Below, piece after piece: positions 11,535-26,000 of a stretch of 64,000 nucleotides of DNA; position 1 is the stretch's first letter; every line of letters starts with the position of its first letter. The DNA is taken from the NCBI RefSeq assembly GCF_019578655.1, contig NC_063265.1, positions 23,112,285-23,176,284 on the forward strand, in the 5' to 3' direction. Source of the stretch: Ricinus communis. Lineage: Eukaryota; Streptophyta; Magnoliopsida; Malpighiales; Euphorbiaceae. Made by a program: the position numbers and the translations under genes. The notes beneath the pieces are model-generated. The model worked only from the letters and a program-made list of their open reading frames with translations, was not told the origin of the DNA and searched no databases.

Positions 11535-12804
11535 AATATTATCTATAGTAATAAATAAAATAAGATATAAATAAAATAAAACTATGATCCTACGAAGTAT
11601 GCAGATAAAATAATAATTGTGACATAAATTAGTATTTTGCTAAAACAAAGAAATTTAGTAGAAATTCAAAAGTAAAAAGAAAAAAAGAAATAGATGCTAT
11701 ACACTCATTAGGACTAATAGAGAGCAAAATCCAATAAATTTTAAGAAAAACTCAAGATAATAATATTTTTTCTTTTATATAAAAAAGTTAAATAACAGAG
11801 ATCAGAGAAAAAAAGAAAAAAAATATTGATATCCTCAAGAAAAAAAATTAAAGACAATTCTTCATAGATATGGAAATTAACCAAACATTTAACTAAACAT
11901 CAATCATACAAGTCATAAATTAATTACATATCAACTAAACATCAACCAAAATTCAATAAAATTTTTCAATTATAAAAAAATATCAAATAAATAAAAAATC
12001 AATAAAAATCAATAAATAAAATTAAAATATAAACAAATATGGATTAGATAATGAATTCCTTCTTATCTCGGTTATAGGTTCATTACAAAAAAAATCTTTT
12101 TAACGACGGAAAGAAATTAAAGTAGAGACCAAAAATATTAATTTAAATTTTTATTTTCTTTTTTAAAATCAACCACACATCAATTATACAATCATGAAAT
12201 CAATCATATATCAACTAAACATCAATAAAAAATCAATAAATTTATTTATTAAATTGTGTAACTTTAGCTATAGCATTATTTTTAATTGTGTAACATTATA
12301 GATATAATTAAATTAAAGAATTAATATATAGTAATGAAAATAATGAAATTATATTTTATATTAAAAATTATAGTTAATATGTAATTATTTTAGAATATAA
12401 CTTTTACATGGAAGTCACTTGTTAGATTGAAAGTTAAATATTTAGTTTGTACTTTTATAAAATATAATTTTATACAATGACTTATTAATTTCAAATTTAT
12501 AAACTTCGAGTACATTAATTATATATTATTTATAAATTTCCATTTTTGTAAATTTAATAAATTAGTGTATCTAATATTTAATAATTTTTAATCATTAAGT
12601 ATATCAGTAGTAAGATGGATACTATAATAATGCGTGTCTTGTAGTTATTAAATTATGATCCAAGGCAAAACATTTCCTAGCACCTGGTCAAGAAAGAGCA
12701 GGTTGACTTGTGTTTAGACTTCTATTTTTTTTAAAAGAAGAAAAAACAGTGTAAATAAAATGTTTTCCATAAATTCACTTCAGAATTCAATCAAGAAGGC
12801 AAGC
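11535..12804. other. AT-rich intergenic stretch, no gene seen
   Basis: Very AT-rich, with imperfect repetition of the phrase ATCAACTAAACATCAA around 11,880-12,000 and 12,175-12,240. No open frame of note, no RNA gene and no transposon ends were recognised. Confidence 0.55.
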
Positions 12805-13060
12805 ATGGAAGACCCCAATTTCTTACTTTTTTCTTTCTCTTCTCATCCTGCTATTTGCTTTCAAATTTTACCAATTAAGAACGTGTCCAAAAAACCTCTC
12901 TCCAAGCCCACCTGCACTTCCAATCATCAGTTACTTCCATCTCCCAAAACCACCATGCACTGCGCTTTCCTCACTCTAGCTCAAAAATACTACCCAATCT
13001 TTCCCTTCGATTTGACTACCGTCTGATTTTCTCACTCTCTTACTCCACATTTCCTGCTGG
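12805..13060 (+). pseudogene. Cytochrome P450 N-terminal remnant (CYP81-like)
   Basis: From ATG 12,805, combining two frames gives MEDPNFLLF, then LLILLFAFKFYQL (hydrophobic anchor), CPKNLSPSPPALPII (the Pro-rich hinge typical of microsomal P450s), FHLPKPP and, back in the first frame, LTLAQKYYPIF (matching the family pattern L-x-L-A-x-K-Y-G-P-I-F). Order and spacing fit the first ~80 residues of a plant CYP81-type P450. At least two frameshifts and stops, and no heme-binding region downstream, make it a pseudogene fragment. The CYP81 assignment is from recalled family patterns; a generic class II P450 is the alternative. Confidence 0.6.
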
Positions 13061-13245
13061 CTGGAGCTTATCTCAAGTTATATTCAGTTTTATACCAAAG
13101 ATAAAATCACCTAAAAAACATCTTTATATGTTAAAAAAGAAACATTTTTCTATCTTTTTATCTTTTTTAAGAAAAAGATTATGTTACATATAGTTTTAAC
13201 TCTGTATAGTCGTCATTCTCTCTGTTTTTGCACCCAATAATATAA

Positions 13246-13395
13246 TGAGTTGCTATGAATGAAACTTTTTCAAGAGCAAATTGTGCAGCTAAAATATAAC
13301 TTCCTCGAACAAAAAAAATGAAATGGAAGCAAGGTCACAGCTTTTGAAGAACATTATTGAAATACATTTAAAAAATTCCACATTTCTATAGCTAG
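13246..13395. repeat. Duplicated segment, left part (paralogue of 63,386-63,539)
   Basis: Shares long near-identical runs with the right end of the window, for example GAAACTTTTTCAAGAGCAAA and CTTTTGAAGAACATTATT. The match is interrupted by the solo LTR at 13,396-15,777 and resumes at 15,778. Confidence 0.8.
13391..13395. repeat. 5-bp target-site duplication (left)
   Basis: GCTAG before the solo LTR; repeated at 15,778-15,782. Confidence 0.8.
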
Positions 13396-13413
13396 TGTAA
13401 TACTCTAAAATAA

Positions 13414-13450
<37 letters not shown>

Positions 13451-14770
13451 GGAAAGAAAACATTTCTTTCTTCCTCTTTCTCTTTTTCTTCTTCCTCTCT
13501 CCTCCTTATACCTCTCCCTCACCTCCTCCATCCCTTGCAGTCCTCTCTCCATCCGTACAGAACTGCTTCCTTCGTAGTAGCTGGCAACTTCTTCCTTCCT
13601 CGTAGCTTCCTTTCTTTCTCTCCGCTTGTTGCGGAAATTTGGAGAAACGGGGCGTCAGAGCCTCAATGTGAATCCGAGAAATAAGCTCCCGCCTGTGAAA
13701 ACCCCGATTGAGAGAGCTTCGCCGCATTATCCCTTGCTAGATAGCATTAGTTATGTGATCATGCCGGAGCCGAGACTTTTGGCTTGATCCGATGGCTTCT
13801 GGCGAGTTTTCAGCAAAAGTAGTTGCATTTTTTGACTCCCCACGACACAAGCTTCACGTAGGCGTTTCCGAATTCGAAATTTGACACCGTTAGTGGTACC
13901 ACCTTTCGAACCCTGATGTTTTCCGTACTCGTAGAATTTTAGATTTTCGGCTCGGTATAATTTTTTCCGGACTTTAAAAATTATTTTATAATTTTAGAAT
14001 ATATTATTTTTATTAATTATCAATTATAAATAATTTAATTTAACTAGATTTAATTAATTATGACTTAGATGTAAATATTACAAATTAATTCGTATGATTA
14101 ATTATTATCCTATTTTATGGTAGATGTAGTTGTGTTTGATTAGTTTAAATACCATAAAATTTGTGTGTGGATTGCTTGTGAAATAAATATTAATGACGGA
14201 CTGCCTGTAATTAATTATGATTTGTGGTATGTTGCGGAGTCGGAGAAAAAAATACAGTTTTGGTAGCCCGACTTCCATTAAATAATTATGAAATATTTAA
14301 AGTGTTTCTAGCAGGTTCTGGATCCGTTATACGGGGGATAAACGTCCATATTTTAAGAGAGGTGCTACTAAATTTTCGTTAGAATTTACGAGTCGGAATT
14401 TCTTAGGCAGTCTAATCTAGAACTCAGTCTAGGAAAAATTAAGAACATCTTATTAACTGAGTTATTTTTGTGAATAGATAATCCGTCCATCCAACCAGCT
14501 CCACCCGAGGCGTAGGAGCAGACTACAGAGCACGGCAGAACTGTGAGTTAAAGTCATATAGTCAACTGCACTTATGTCATGTTTAAATTAAATGCAATGT
14601 TAATGGGTTTATAAGTATTATGATTATTATTATTATTAATTTTATTTGATTAATAATTATCAAAATGCTAGAAATATAATTATTATAAATTTTATTTGAT
14701 TAATAATTATCAGAATGCTAGAAATATAATTATTATAAATTTTATTTTCGTTATTCTCGATATTCTTATT

Positions 14771-14775
<5 letters not shown>

Positions 14776-14826
<51 letters not shown>

Positions 14827-14841
14827 GCTATTATCTTTATC

Positions 14842-14879
<38 letters not shown>
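14776..14879. repeat. (TTA)n microsatellites inside the solo LTR
   Basis: Two pure TTA/ATT runs (14,776-14,826 and 14,841-14,879) separated by a short TAGCTATTATC stretch; a further (ATA)n run lies at 13,415-13,445. Confidence 0.9.
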
Positions 14880-14880
<1 letters not shown>

Positions 14881-15644
14881 ATATAATTTTCATGTGTGCT
14901 ATAATTGTAACTTGAGGTAATGAGATTTTAATTGAACATGCCACACGATGGTTTACATCGGAACTATGTATCTCGATATTAATATTAATCGGAATGGTAT
15001 GTAAAAAGAATTATTTTCGACGTCGACACGGTTCTGTAACTCATGGCTTTGAAAATTTGACTGCCAGGAGAAGGTCCTTAGTCGAGCATTGCTCTCTGGT
15101 CATTGACTTATTTGGGAATCAAATGACTAGACTGGATTTAAGGATCCTGTTTGAGCTTCACTCTCTAGGAGCTAATCCTATTAGAATAAGAGAACCGAAA
15201 GGCTGCTAGCATTGGGGTTAAAGTTCTGCTGAGGTACTTGTCCCATAAATGTTTAAATTGTACTTTTCTGAATCATGGCATTAACACATGTGTTAATATA
15301 ATATGATATGTTATTTTAATTAAATAAAGATTCTATTGAGAAGGTTGTATTCATTATAGGATTATATGATTTTAACTCACTCTCGAGGCTGATAGTCTCA
15401 ATTTTAAATTTTTCAAGTGACAGCTAGATTTTCTGTCGTCTTCCTCTTGACAACTCGACTTCCTTCTCCTTTGAGCCTATTGTAATTAATTTCTATTTTT
15501 TTCATTTTGAACTATTTAAAATTTTAGACTACCCGCAATAGTGTACATGGTATATTATGTTTAAATTTGGTTTGTAACAAGTTATGGAATGTCTACTAGT
15601 ATCCAACTGGAGATTTGTGAATGAAATATTGGGTTGTTTTAATA

Positions 15645-15649
15645 GTATA

Positions 15650-15670
<21 letters not shown>
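15645..15670. repeat. (TA)n microsatellite
   Basis: Uninterrupted TA dinucleotide run near the 3' end of the solo LTR, followed by a T run. Confidence 0.9.
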
Positions 15671-15680
<10 letters not shown>

Positions 15681-15777
15681 TTGAATTGTCGATTAATTAG
15701 GCTTACTACGGTTTTGGTAGCCTTAACCTACCCATTCCCTAGTTGCCGGTCACGGGTCCAAAAATCGGATCGTGACA

Positions 15778-16230
15778 GCTAGCTAGCTTATGTAGCCCCA
15801 CTTCATTTTTATCTTAAAAGAATGTGCATTGTCTTTCAAAGAAATCACTTTTCTTTCACTCTATGCGGTTTCCATTTCACTAAAAGTAGCATTAACAATA
15901 GAAAAAACTAATTTAAGAATGGAATGTGTTGTTTCAAAACTGAAAGAAGAAGAAGAAGAAGTATATATCTGTAGAGAAAGAAAACAACAGCTAAAACTTG
16001 CTGTAAAGAGAAGATATACACTTATAGAAGCTCATTGTAGATTCTCAATCTCTGTATGCAGTTTTTGCAGCTATTAAGCTCTTTATAGCTCGTCATTCTT
16101 CACTAACTTCACCTTTTCTCATTACTTTCCTTTTTGATCTTTTTTTTTCAACTGTTATTCAACGTGAAACTCCTCCCATAAGGCCTCCATGATGTCACAA
16201 GTTGTCCTCTACCACCAAAACGACTCGATA
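15778..16230. repeat. Duplicated segment, right part (paralogue of 63,535-64,000)
   Basis: Closely matches the window's right end: GCTAGCTAGCTTA, then AGAAGAAGAAGAAG, then GTAGATTCTCAATC, then AACTCCTCCCATAAGG. Long indels are few. The nature of the repeat is unclear; no protein is recognisable on either strand. Probably part of a dispersed transposon-derived repeat or a local duplication. Confidence 0.75.
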
Positions 16231-18450
<2,220 letters not shown>

Positions 18451-18626
18451 GAACTTTATCTTTAGCCGATCATGACCAAGAAACCACTAGTTTCGCTTGG
18501 TGGGCTAGGAATGCCCGACTTATCAATTTATTCGGTAAACTACTAGAAGCCCGTATAGCCCATGTTGGATTAATCATATTTTGGGCCGGAGTAATGGACC
18601 TATTCGAAGTGGCTCATTTCGTGCCA

Positions 18627-18993
18627 GGATTGATCTGTATCATCTTGACTTGGTTCTGATTTCTCTATTTTTTTAAGAATACCGAGTCGAGGTCTTCTCC
18701 TACCCGTATCGAATAAAACATGCTAAGCCAAATCTTCTTTATATAAAACCTGTTTTATTTAGATAGGGAAAATCATACGCTTTTATGGAACCATGTGCTA
18801 TGGTTCGAATCCGTAGTCAATCCTATTTCTGATAGGAGCAGTTGATAATTGAATCCATTTTTTCCCGTTATTTTCATATCCGTAATGTGTGAAAATAAGG
18901 CCCGACTCAAAGTTGTTCAAGAATAGTGGCATTGAGTTTCTAGGCCTTTTGCCTTAGAATTAGTCAGTTCTCTTTCTCGACAGAGGCAAGGGG
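18627..18993 (+). other. Plastid rps12-trnV spacer segment
   Basis: Shows the well-known spacer text upstream of plastid trnV-GAC, such as ACCGAGTCGAGGTCTTCTCC, ACATGCTAAGCCAAATCTTC and CAATCCTATTTCTGATAGG, with scattered C-to-T changes. Recognised from memory of plant plastomes; an alignment would settle exact ends. Confidence 0.82.
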
Positions 18994-19063
18994 AAGGATA
19001 TAACTCAGTGATAGAGTGACATTGATATAGTAGAAGTCATCAGTTCGAGCCTGATTATCCCTA
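18994..19063 (+). pseudogene. trnV-GAC: trnV-GAC pseudogene, plastid-derived
   Basis: Matches plastid tRNA-Val along its length: GGATATAACTCAG (acceptor and D arm), GAAGTCATCAGTTCGAGCC (variable and T arm) and GATTATCCCTA (3' acceptor). Two bases are lost after AGAGTG, and the anticodon GAC has become GAT with mutated stem pairs, so it should not fold into a working tRNA. Confidence 0.88.
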
Positions 19064-19107
19064 AACCTAATATGAGTTTTTATATTTTCACTTGTTCCCT
19101 GTCGTCT

Positions 19108-19983
19108 ATATATATATATATGAATTTAAAAAAAGTTTATCCTCCATGATTTTAAAAAAAAATTATCCTCTATACTTCATCAATAAAACATCACACAAAT
19201 CTAATAAACCAATAAAAGAATTAATTACAGAGGTTTGGCTTCTTGGAGGTTGGAGATAATTAATATATTAATGTACTCTTAGAAATGTCTTAAAGAATAA
19301 AAGAAATGTTAAAGGGATGTATTCATCTGAGTAAAATTTCACAACTCTAGTTAACTGGTTGCATGTTCTGTATGACTTTGATACCTTGAGTTAATTAGAA
19401 CTAGTCTTTTAGAGGTTACATTAGGGCTTTAGCTAAATACTATCATAACAGCAGAAGGAAAAATTTATCCTTAGATCAAATGTATTTTTAGTTCAGCACT
19501 AAAAACTGAACTTTGCCTTGTGATTTTTTATTTGAGAAATGATGTAGGAACTTTACCAAAAAGAATAAAGCAAAATACTGAAGGTACAAACTATTGTAGC
19601 CCACTCACTTCCTCCGAAAGTAGGATACAGAATTCAGCTTATCACCATGAATAGTATGAAAGATATCACCATGATCTTAAGACTGAGCTGTGGTATAAAA
19701 CACAAAGAACAAGAATGGAGCGAGAACTTGTCCTTTAATCAAAATTACAACAACTTCTACAAAGACTATTGCTGAAAATAATACAATAATATGAAGGTAG
19801 GCAATGAGTTTCTTGATAAGCAGGGATAAATTATATAAATGGTTCATCAATTTTTTCTATGTATTATAATAATATTTGAATTTTGAATTTATAAAACTAA
19901 ACTTTTTAAATTTTAATTAAGATATATTAAACTCTTTTCGGTCAAGTTCTATTTAATGCACAAATGGATAGATGAACCATTGA
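19108..19983. other. Intergenic stretch, no gene seen
   Basis: Short TA run at 19,108-19,122, then AT-rich sequence with no ORF or recognisable repeat ends up to the left LTR of element B. Confidence 0.5.
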
Positions 19984-21527
19984 TGCGATGCTTATGCTAC
20001 TACAACTAAGGCAGTGAATCTATCGATGCAGCCTAACACAACAACAAGTATTAAAAATATCGTATCCATCGGAAAAGTGAAATCCTAGATTTACTACTTC
20101 GTTCCTTGTTATCTAGCCTAAAATTAATAACGGAGGTTTCTAAATTTACTAATGACTAAAAACTAAATTCTAAGTATAATGCGAGAATGAATGAGCAAAA
20201 AGAATAATCAAGCAAGAAAGCAAATCCAAAGAGGACCTAAACTAGTTGGCAATCAAACAAACCATAACAGATTGTTGAGTCCAATTATGCTACCCATGGA
20301 CAAATTCTAAACTGAATTTTGTTTCCTTTTCGAGACAACCGAATTCCTAAACCTAAGAACCTAAAGTTGGAATCTCTTCCTAATGATTGATTATTAAGTT
20401 AGCCTTAAGTTTTAATCCACCTCTATTAAATTTTGTTAATTCTTAACCTGGCAAATTAATTAACCTTACCTCTAAGTGAAAATTAACCTATTCTTGCAAT
20501 TAAATTTTCAAACTCAATTAGAGTTTCTGAATTGCTAAAAGAATTCTAGGAATAGTAATCAATACAATCAATGTAAAGAAAACTGGATTTATATAATTAA
20601 TTGCAAAAAAATACAAGAAAAGAAACTCAAACAATCTTAACAATTTAGTATAGAGCCAACATAGTAAGGAACCTCAATGGGTTCAATCAATCTAGCTACA
20701 CATGTTCATGTCTAAAATAAATTGGAATTGAATTACAATGAAAGAATAAAGAAACTGAAACATATACACCCTTTTCCTAGAATTGGATGAACAGCTCAAA
20801 GCCTTGATCTACACCGCACTTGATCTCCAAAATTAATTGATTTGCTCTAAAACTCCTCTTTTTTCTTCAAATCCAATCCCTAGAATCACGAATCTGACAT
20901 TAAAAGGTGGAATCAGTCTTTTAGAAGCCGCCTTGAAATACTTGAAACACGCCTAGCAAAATTACAAAGGAAGATGAAGAGTCAAAATCGCCGATCTAGA
21001 ACCCCCTCTTCTCTTTTTAGCTCGTTCCTTTTATACATTGCGCAAATATGGGCATGTTCTCAGCCCGTGTCCCTCAACACGGGCTGTGTTGGTCTCCAAA
21101 TGACAGAATGAACTGAATCGAGCAAGGGCGTGTTCTGGCCCATGTCACCAACACGGCCGTGCTTTTGATCCTAGCATGGGCGTGTTCTAGCCCGTGTTAA
21201 CCAACACGGGACATGCTCTAGGGCATATTACCCTCGAGAACCGTGTTGGTTCAAGGTGCTTAAGGTACATGGCCCTGAAATTTCTACACGGGCTCCAACA
21301 CGGCTCGTGTTGACTTTTTAAAAGTCAACCTAAGGTCAAACGCTTCTAATTACGTCTGTTTTCGCCCGAAATTGATCTAAAATTGCTCAGACACTGATGA
21401 TGGACCTATAAAATCTCCTGGAATATGAAAGGATACAAATATGGGTGATCTTGGAATAAAAACACAATAGATGCTAAGATAATACACAATAATATGCAAG
21501 CAAACATGTGTAAAACTATGCATATCA
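19984..21527 (-). repeat. 3' LTR of element B
   Basis: Starts TGCGATGCTTATGC and ends TATGCATATCA on the plus strand; 1,544 bp. It matches 31,069-33,980 apart from the insert there. The 21,040-21,320 part is rich in CACGG/CCGTG words forming short palindromes. Confidence 0.87.
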
Positions 21528-21550
21528 AATCACCCCTATACTTAAGTTTT
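21528..21550 (-). other. Polypurine tract of element B
   Basis: On the minus strand AAGTATAGGGGTGATT abuts the 3' LTR, preceded by TTGCTTGAGGACAAGCAA, the phrase that usually precedes this tract in Athila elements. It primes plus-strand DNA synthesis. Confidence 0.72.
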
Positions 21551-23019
21551 TGCTTGTCCTCAAGCAATTAACAACTCAACTCACAAAACTACAGTCAGCA
21601 AGTCCTCAAAGTCATGCCCCTAGGCACAACAAATAGCATTCGACACATCTCAAAAGAAACTCAATCGTAAGTCAAGTTGCAAATTATTAGTAGAGAATGG
21701 AGATAATATCAATGTATGAATAATTTAAACAATAACTCAATAACAGACATAAAAAATCAATGCCTCACAAGGATCACTGAAGTCACTCAAAGTGTGTACA
21801 AGGTGAGAAACAAATCCCTCAAAGCAAATACACAAAACCCGCTTACCATAAGCTTGCTCATAAATTCTATCTCTGCTACTATGAATAAGTGAATACCAAA
21901 ATTAAATAGCCTTTACCAAGGTTGTAATGAGACTAAGGTAAAGGTATGGAGATTTGGGAAAGAAGTATGAAAATGCTGGAAAGTCTTGCAATAAACAACA
22001 ATGTATGCTCAAAGAATTAAATGCCAAAAAATACAAAACATATTCACTAAATCCTCAATTTGTAGAATAATACTTGAAAATATTATCAATCCAATAAAGA
22101 GAATAAGGAATAAGGAATTTTTTGTTTGTTTTTTTTTAATGAAGACTGAACTAGCAACTTATAAGAGAACTGCTGCATACAACTGAATAAAGTAAAGAGC
22201 AAAAATATAGTTTGGATTGAAGGGAGCATCTAAAATATCAAAAAGATTTAATGAATTCACCAACATAGCAAATGGTATTTTAATCCCAAATAAGAGAGAA
22301 CAAATCACAAAAATTCCAGCATAAAGGTAAAAGAAAGATAAAATGAAAAGGCTAAGATGTAAAGTGTGAAATGGTGTAAAATGAAGAAAAGGGTAAAGGC
22401 TCAAACATGGCTAACTAATGGAAACACAAAGGGTAAGCTTTTGGCCAAGTGTGGTGAATCCTAAATTGTCCAAATTGTCTCATGGTATTCATAAATTCGT
22501 GTAACCTCAACAAGCATTACAAAGTAAGTTCTAGAAGCAAAGCCAAGCACAATGCACACTCAAACAAGAAATATACAGAGCATATGTATAATGAATGCTC
22601 AACTGGCTCAAAATCTCACATTTGAAGTGTGGCATTAGTTGCAATTGGTTCTCAATATCATTAATTAAATCATCACTTAAGAAACAGATGCATATGACAT
22701 AATCAACCTTCTAAGTTAAAATTCGACAACTCGAGAAACAATTAACTAACACCAGTTGAACCTGGAAAAGTTGATGTATTAAACACCATTAATTATTTTT
22801 CAAGGACAATGAATAACAAAGAAAAGTAACTGAAATTCTATAAATCAAATTGTCAATTAGCTCAAAATAGCATACTTAAGTGCATAAAGACATAATATCC
22901 TCACATCCTAACAATATACATAATCAGCGATAACAATTTCATATATAGCTAAAAGAAAATCACAACAAAGAAAAGGAATATACGGTTTACCCACCCCATA
23001 CTTGAAGAACACACTGTCC
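21551..23019 (-). other. 3' noncoding region of element B
   Basis: Long AT-rich noncoding stretch between the third ORF and the 3' LTR. The only open frames are short and composition-driven (22,001-22,186 and 22,159-22,404). A long noncoding 3' part is normal for Athila elements. Confidence 0.6.
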
Positions 23020-24872
23020 TCAGTGTAAAACAAAATAGGTACCCTGCAAGGGAAGTACAAATAAGGAAAGCAAAATCAATAATATCCAAGTATATAACAC
23101 GTATGAAAAATAAAGTAAAGAAAAGTAGAAAATGAAAGAAAATCTAGGGAAGACTGCCCTGATCATCCGCCGTGGTGGAGTGAAAATCGGTGCGTCCTCA
23201 GTTGGGGCTGTGCTAATAGGCGGTGGGGGGTCCTGAGTGGAAGGTGAGGCTGGTGGGGGCATTAGCGCATCCTCGGTAAGAGCTGTGCTTGTAGACGGTG
23301 AAGGGTCCTGAGTGGCAGCTAGAACTGGTGGAGGCTGGATAGCATATGGAAACAATCGCTGAGGTCTAGCTTAATATCACCCAGGTCATCAAAGAATCAA
23401 TGGCTATCCGCTAGAGTTGAGCTGCCATCTGATTTGACTGTGTAACATGTCTCTCCAGGCCCTCCAAGAGCTGTTGTAGTACGTTGTTAAAACCCTGGAG
23501 CTCTGCTCTGGTCTCCTCCCGGAACTGCCTGAACTCAGTGAAATGTTGCTGTTGAATGTCTGAAAACCTGTCTAAGCGATCTGCAAGAGCACCTATTTGA
23601 GCACTGGAAGTGCTACTAGTGTATGAAGATGAAGCACCAGGAGATGGGGAAAAAGCACGTGCCGGGTTAGGTATGTCTCGAGGTCGTAGCTCTGGTACAT
23701 CCACAACTGGGTCCTATAGTGCTCTAGCTCTAGCCTCTCTAACCTCTCGCAGGATCCGGTTGACTAATATATACTCAATGTCTTGGGGCCCCTGAGAAGC
23801 TGTCACCATCTGTATGTTAATCATCTGGCGGACTCCCACTGGTAACATATCCCCTATCTGAGTCAGCTCACTCAAAGAACCATCCAGAAAATCCAACCTC
23901 CTAGCCAACCATGTGATGTAGGGGCCAAAACAGAGATGTATCTTCTTGGACTCCCTTACGAAGGTCCTGATATAACTAGCTAAGAGGTATCCCATATCTA
24001 GCTTCCTGCACTGGTGTAGTGCCCAAAGGATGAAGACATCAGTCTGCGTCACTACCCCAAAGCTCTCCCTTCTGCTTGTAATGGTGTAGACCAGAAGTGT
24101 ATGCAGATATCAGAGCTGGTTTGGAATGCTAGACGCCTTCGAGCGGCTCGAATAGTAATGCTCTGGCCTGGTCACAATCTCATCCCACATCCTCTCATAA
24201 GGAATGGGGTGAGTATATAAGCACCCCTGGTAGGCCTCTCCAGTGATCTCCTGCTGAGTCCATAGCCCCAGGTGCATCCCAAACTGAGGCACTATCATCG
24301 AGAACTGTCTGCCCCCCAGCCTGAAAAAATGGCATTTGGCTGATGCCAATCAGTGATATGCTATTATAGAAAGAAAGTACTGCAGAACTCTATAGTGAGC
24401 TCCCGGTAGGTGGGCTTAATAATGTCGAAGAAATGAACATATGTTAGGGTCTCGAAGAGCTCTCTAACCTCCGTGGCTAGTCCGACCCTCTCTAGTGCAG
24501 TAAGTTGATACACCGTCCAGTTTTAACTTGCTTCCATTGAAGAGATTGGAAGCGCCGCTAATGGTCTGCGGACTTAAAAGTTAATAGTCGGTGTCACATG
24601 GGGGCTAGTGGCGCTAAGGGTCTCTGAGGTCTGGCTGGCTGCTATGATTGTGTTGTTGCAGGTGGTGCTGGACCCTGCTGCTGTGAAGAAGAGGCATCTG
24701 CATCTGTGCAACGTCTCTTGTAGTGGGCCTGTCTTGGAGGCTGTTGTCTGGTGGGCTCTAACATTGTACCTGAAAAGGTATTAGTCGGTAACATAAGCAT
24801 AGAAAATAACGCATAAATAATAGCTAAATAATTCAAACTGCACAAAAAATATAGCCGAGATTTTGACAGCAT
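23020..24872 (-). pseudogene. Athila-type third ORF of element B
   Basis: Pieces in order on the minus strand: MLEPTRQQPPRQAHYKRRC, a Gln/Pro/Ser-rich basic start (24,872-24,642); FRLGGRQFSMIVPQFG and YTHPIPYERMWDE (24,349-24,110); FILWALHQCRKLDMGYLLA and CFGPYITWLARRL (24,052-23,714); a Ser-rich linker and a coiled-coil-like region ADRLDRFSDIQQQHFTEFR (23,704-23,411); and a Pro-rich tail with two imperfect copies of a TQDP-to-TEDA unit (23,355-23,160). The match in layout with 1-880 of element A is good. Stops fall near 24,110, 23,712 and 23,370. Function of this family is unknown. Confidence 0.75.
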
Positions 24873-26000
24873 AACGACTGAAAATTTCTAAACATAAGAT
24901 TTGAAGCATTAGAAAATCCTCAAACCTCAAATTTCTAGAAAAAAGTAATGGTCAATAGTATTCAAGCACAAACTAATAAGCAATAGTTAATAACTTTCAC
25001 AATTCAACAATGTAAGGCAGATTAAAAGAAAAGGCAGAATTACACAATGAGAATTAAATAACTAAGCTAAACCTCAAAAACAACAAAAATTAAAAATAAA
25101 TAAAATAAAATAAAAATAATATTAAATAAATAAGCAGAAAAATTAAAAAAAAAATAAGCAAAACAATATCAAATAAATAAGCAAATAATAATAATAATAA
25201 TAATAATAAACTAAAATTAAAGTTACAAATGAAAAGAAATTAGAAAATAAAGAAGAAAACTTACTTGGTTGATGGCAAAACGCGAAAAAATACACAAAGA
25301 GTGAAATATCGTAGAGAATACCCAAAAATATAAAAGAGTTATAAAGATTTTCTCTAAAAACGGTCGTGATACACCCGTGTTTTGCTCATGTATATATAGC
25401 CATTTTCCATCGACACCCCGTGTGTCCGACACAGGTCGTGTCCAAGCCGTGCTCCCAATCAAACCATGTCCTCGAACGCCTTATAATCAACACGATTTTG
25501 ACACAGGCCATGTTGTAAACCGTATGACTCTCGGAAACCATGTAGCTCTAATTTATTTATATCCAACATGCCTTGAGTAATCAAGCACGGGCCGTGTTGT
25601 AAGCCGTGAGACTCTTAGGAACTGTGTAGCTCCAATTTTTTATACTTCACATGCCCTCGAAAATTAGGCACGGGCCATGTAGAGCAACACGGGTCGTGTC
25701 TGAAACCGTGCTAGTCCCGTGTTGAAGCCCAGAAATGTGCTTTTACTCCATTTTGTGCACTAATACTATATAACTCAATAATCTACACAACCAATTATTT
25801 TCAGCCAAAACAACATAAAAATGAAAAGACTTAATTTTAAAACCAAGCGAAATGTAAAAACAAGCTAAGTAGAAAATTACAAAAGAAGAACAGAAAAGAG
25901 TCAAATACTCAAAGACACAAAAATGTAAGGGATAAGCTCGGGAATGCCTCTCGAGAGCGCTTCTGTTTACCGAGTCGTGTAGCTAGACTCATGCAGAAGG
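24873..26000 (-). other. Spacer between integrase and third ORF of element B
   Basis: AT-rich with an (AAT)n run at 25,187-25,210, and a CACGG/CCGTG-rich part at 25,370-25,740 like that inside the LTRs. No coding signal; open frames at 25,143-25,580 are low-complexity. Confidence 0.6.

Larger units (their letters stand above)
13396..15777 (+). mobile_element. Solo LTR, 2,382 bp, with empty site preserved elsewhere
   Basis: Starts TGTAATACTCTAAAATA and ends CGGATCGTGACA (TG...CA), flanked by GCTAG on both sides. The paralogous stretch at 63,531-63,550 runs straight through CATAGCTAGCTAGCTTA with no insert, which is the pre-insertion state. Its start resembles the solo LTR at 7,236-9,903, so both may come from one gypsy lineage. 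It holds several ATT microsatellites (13,415-13,445, 14,776-14,826, 14,841-14,879) and a TA tract (15,645-15,670). No internal retroelement domains are seen. Confidence 0.9.

Noticed and set aside
11880..12250. Possible CRISPR-like or satellite array of ATCAACTAAACATCAA words
   Set aside because: Spacing is irregular, copies are few and the genome is eukaryotic; best seen as AT-rich low-complexity DNA.
18994..19063. Functional tRNA-Val gene
   Set aside because: Two bases missing after the D arm and mutated anticodon stem; it is part of the plastid insertion.
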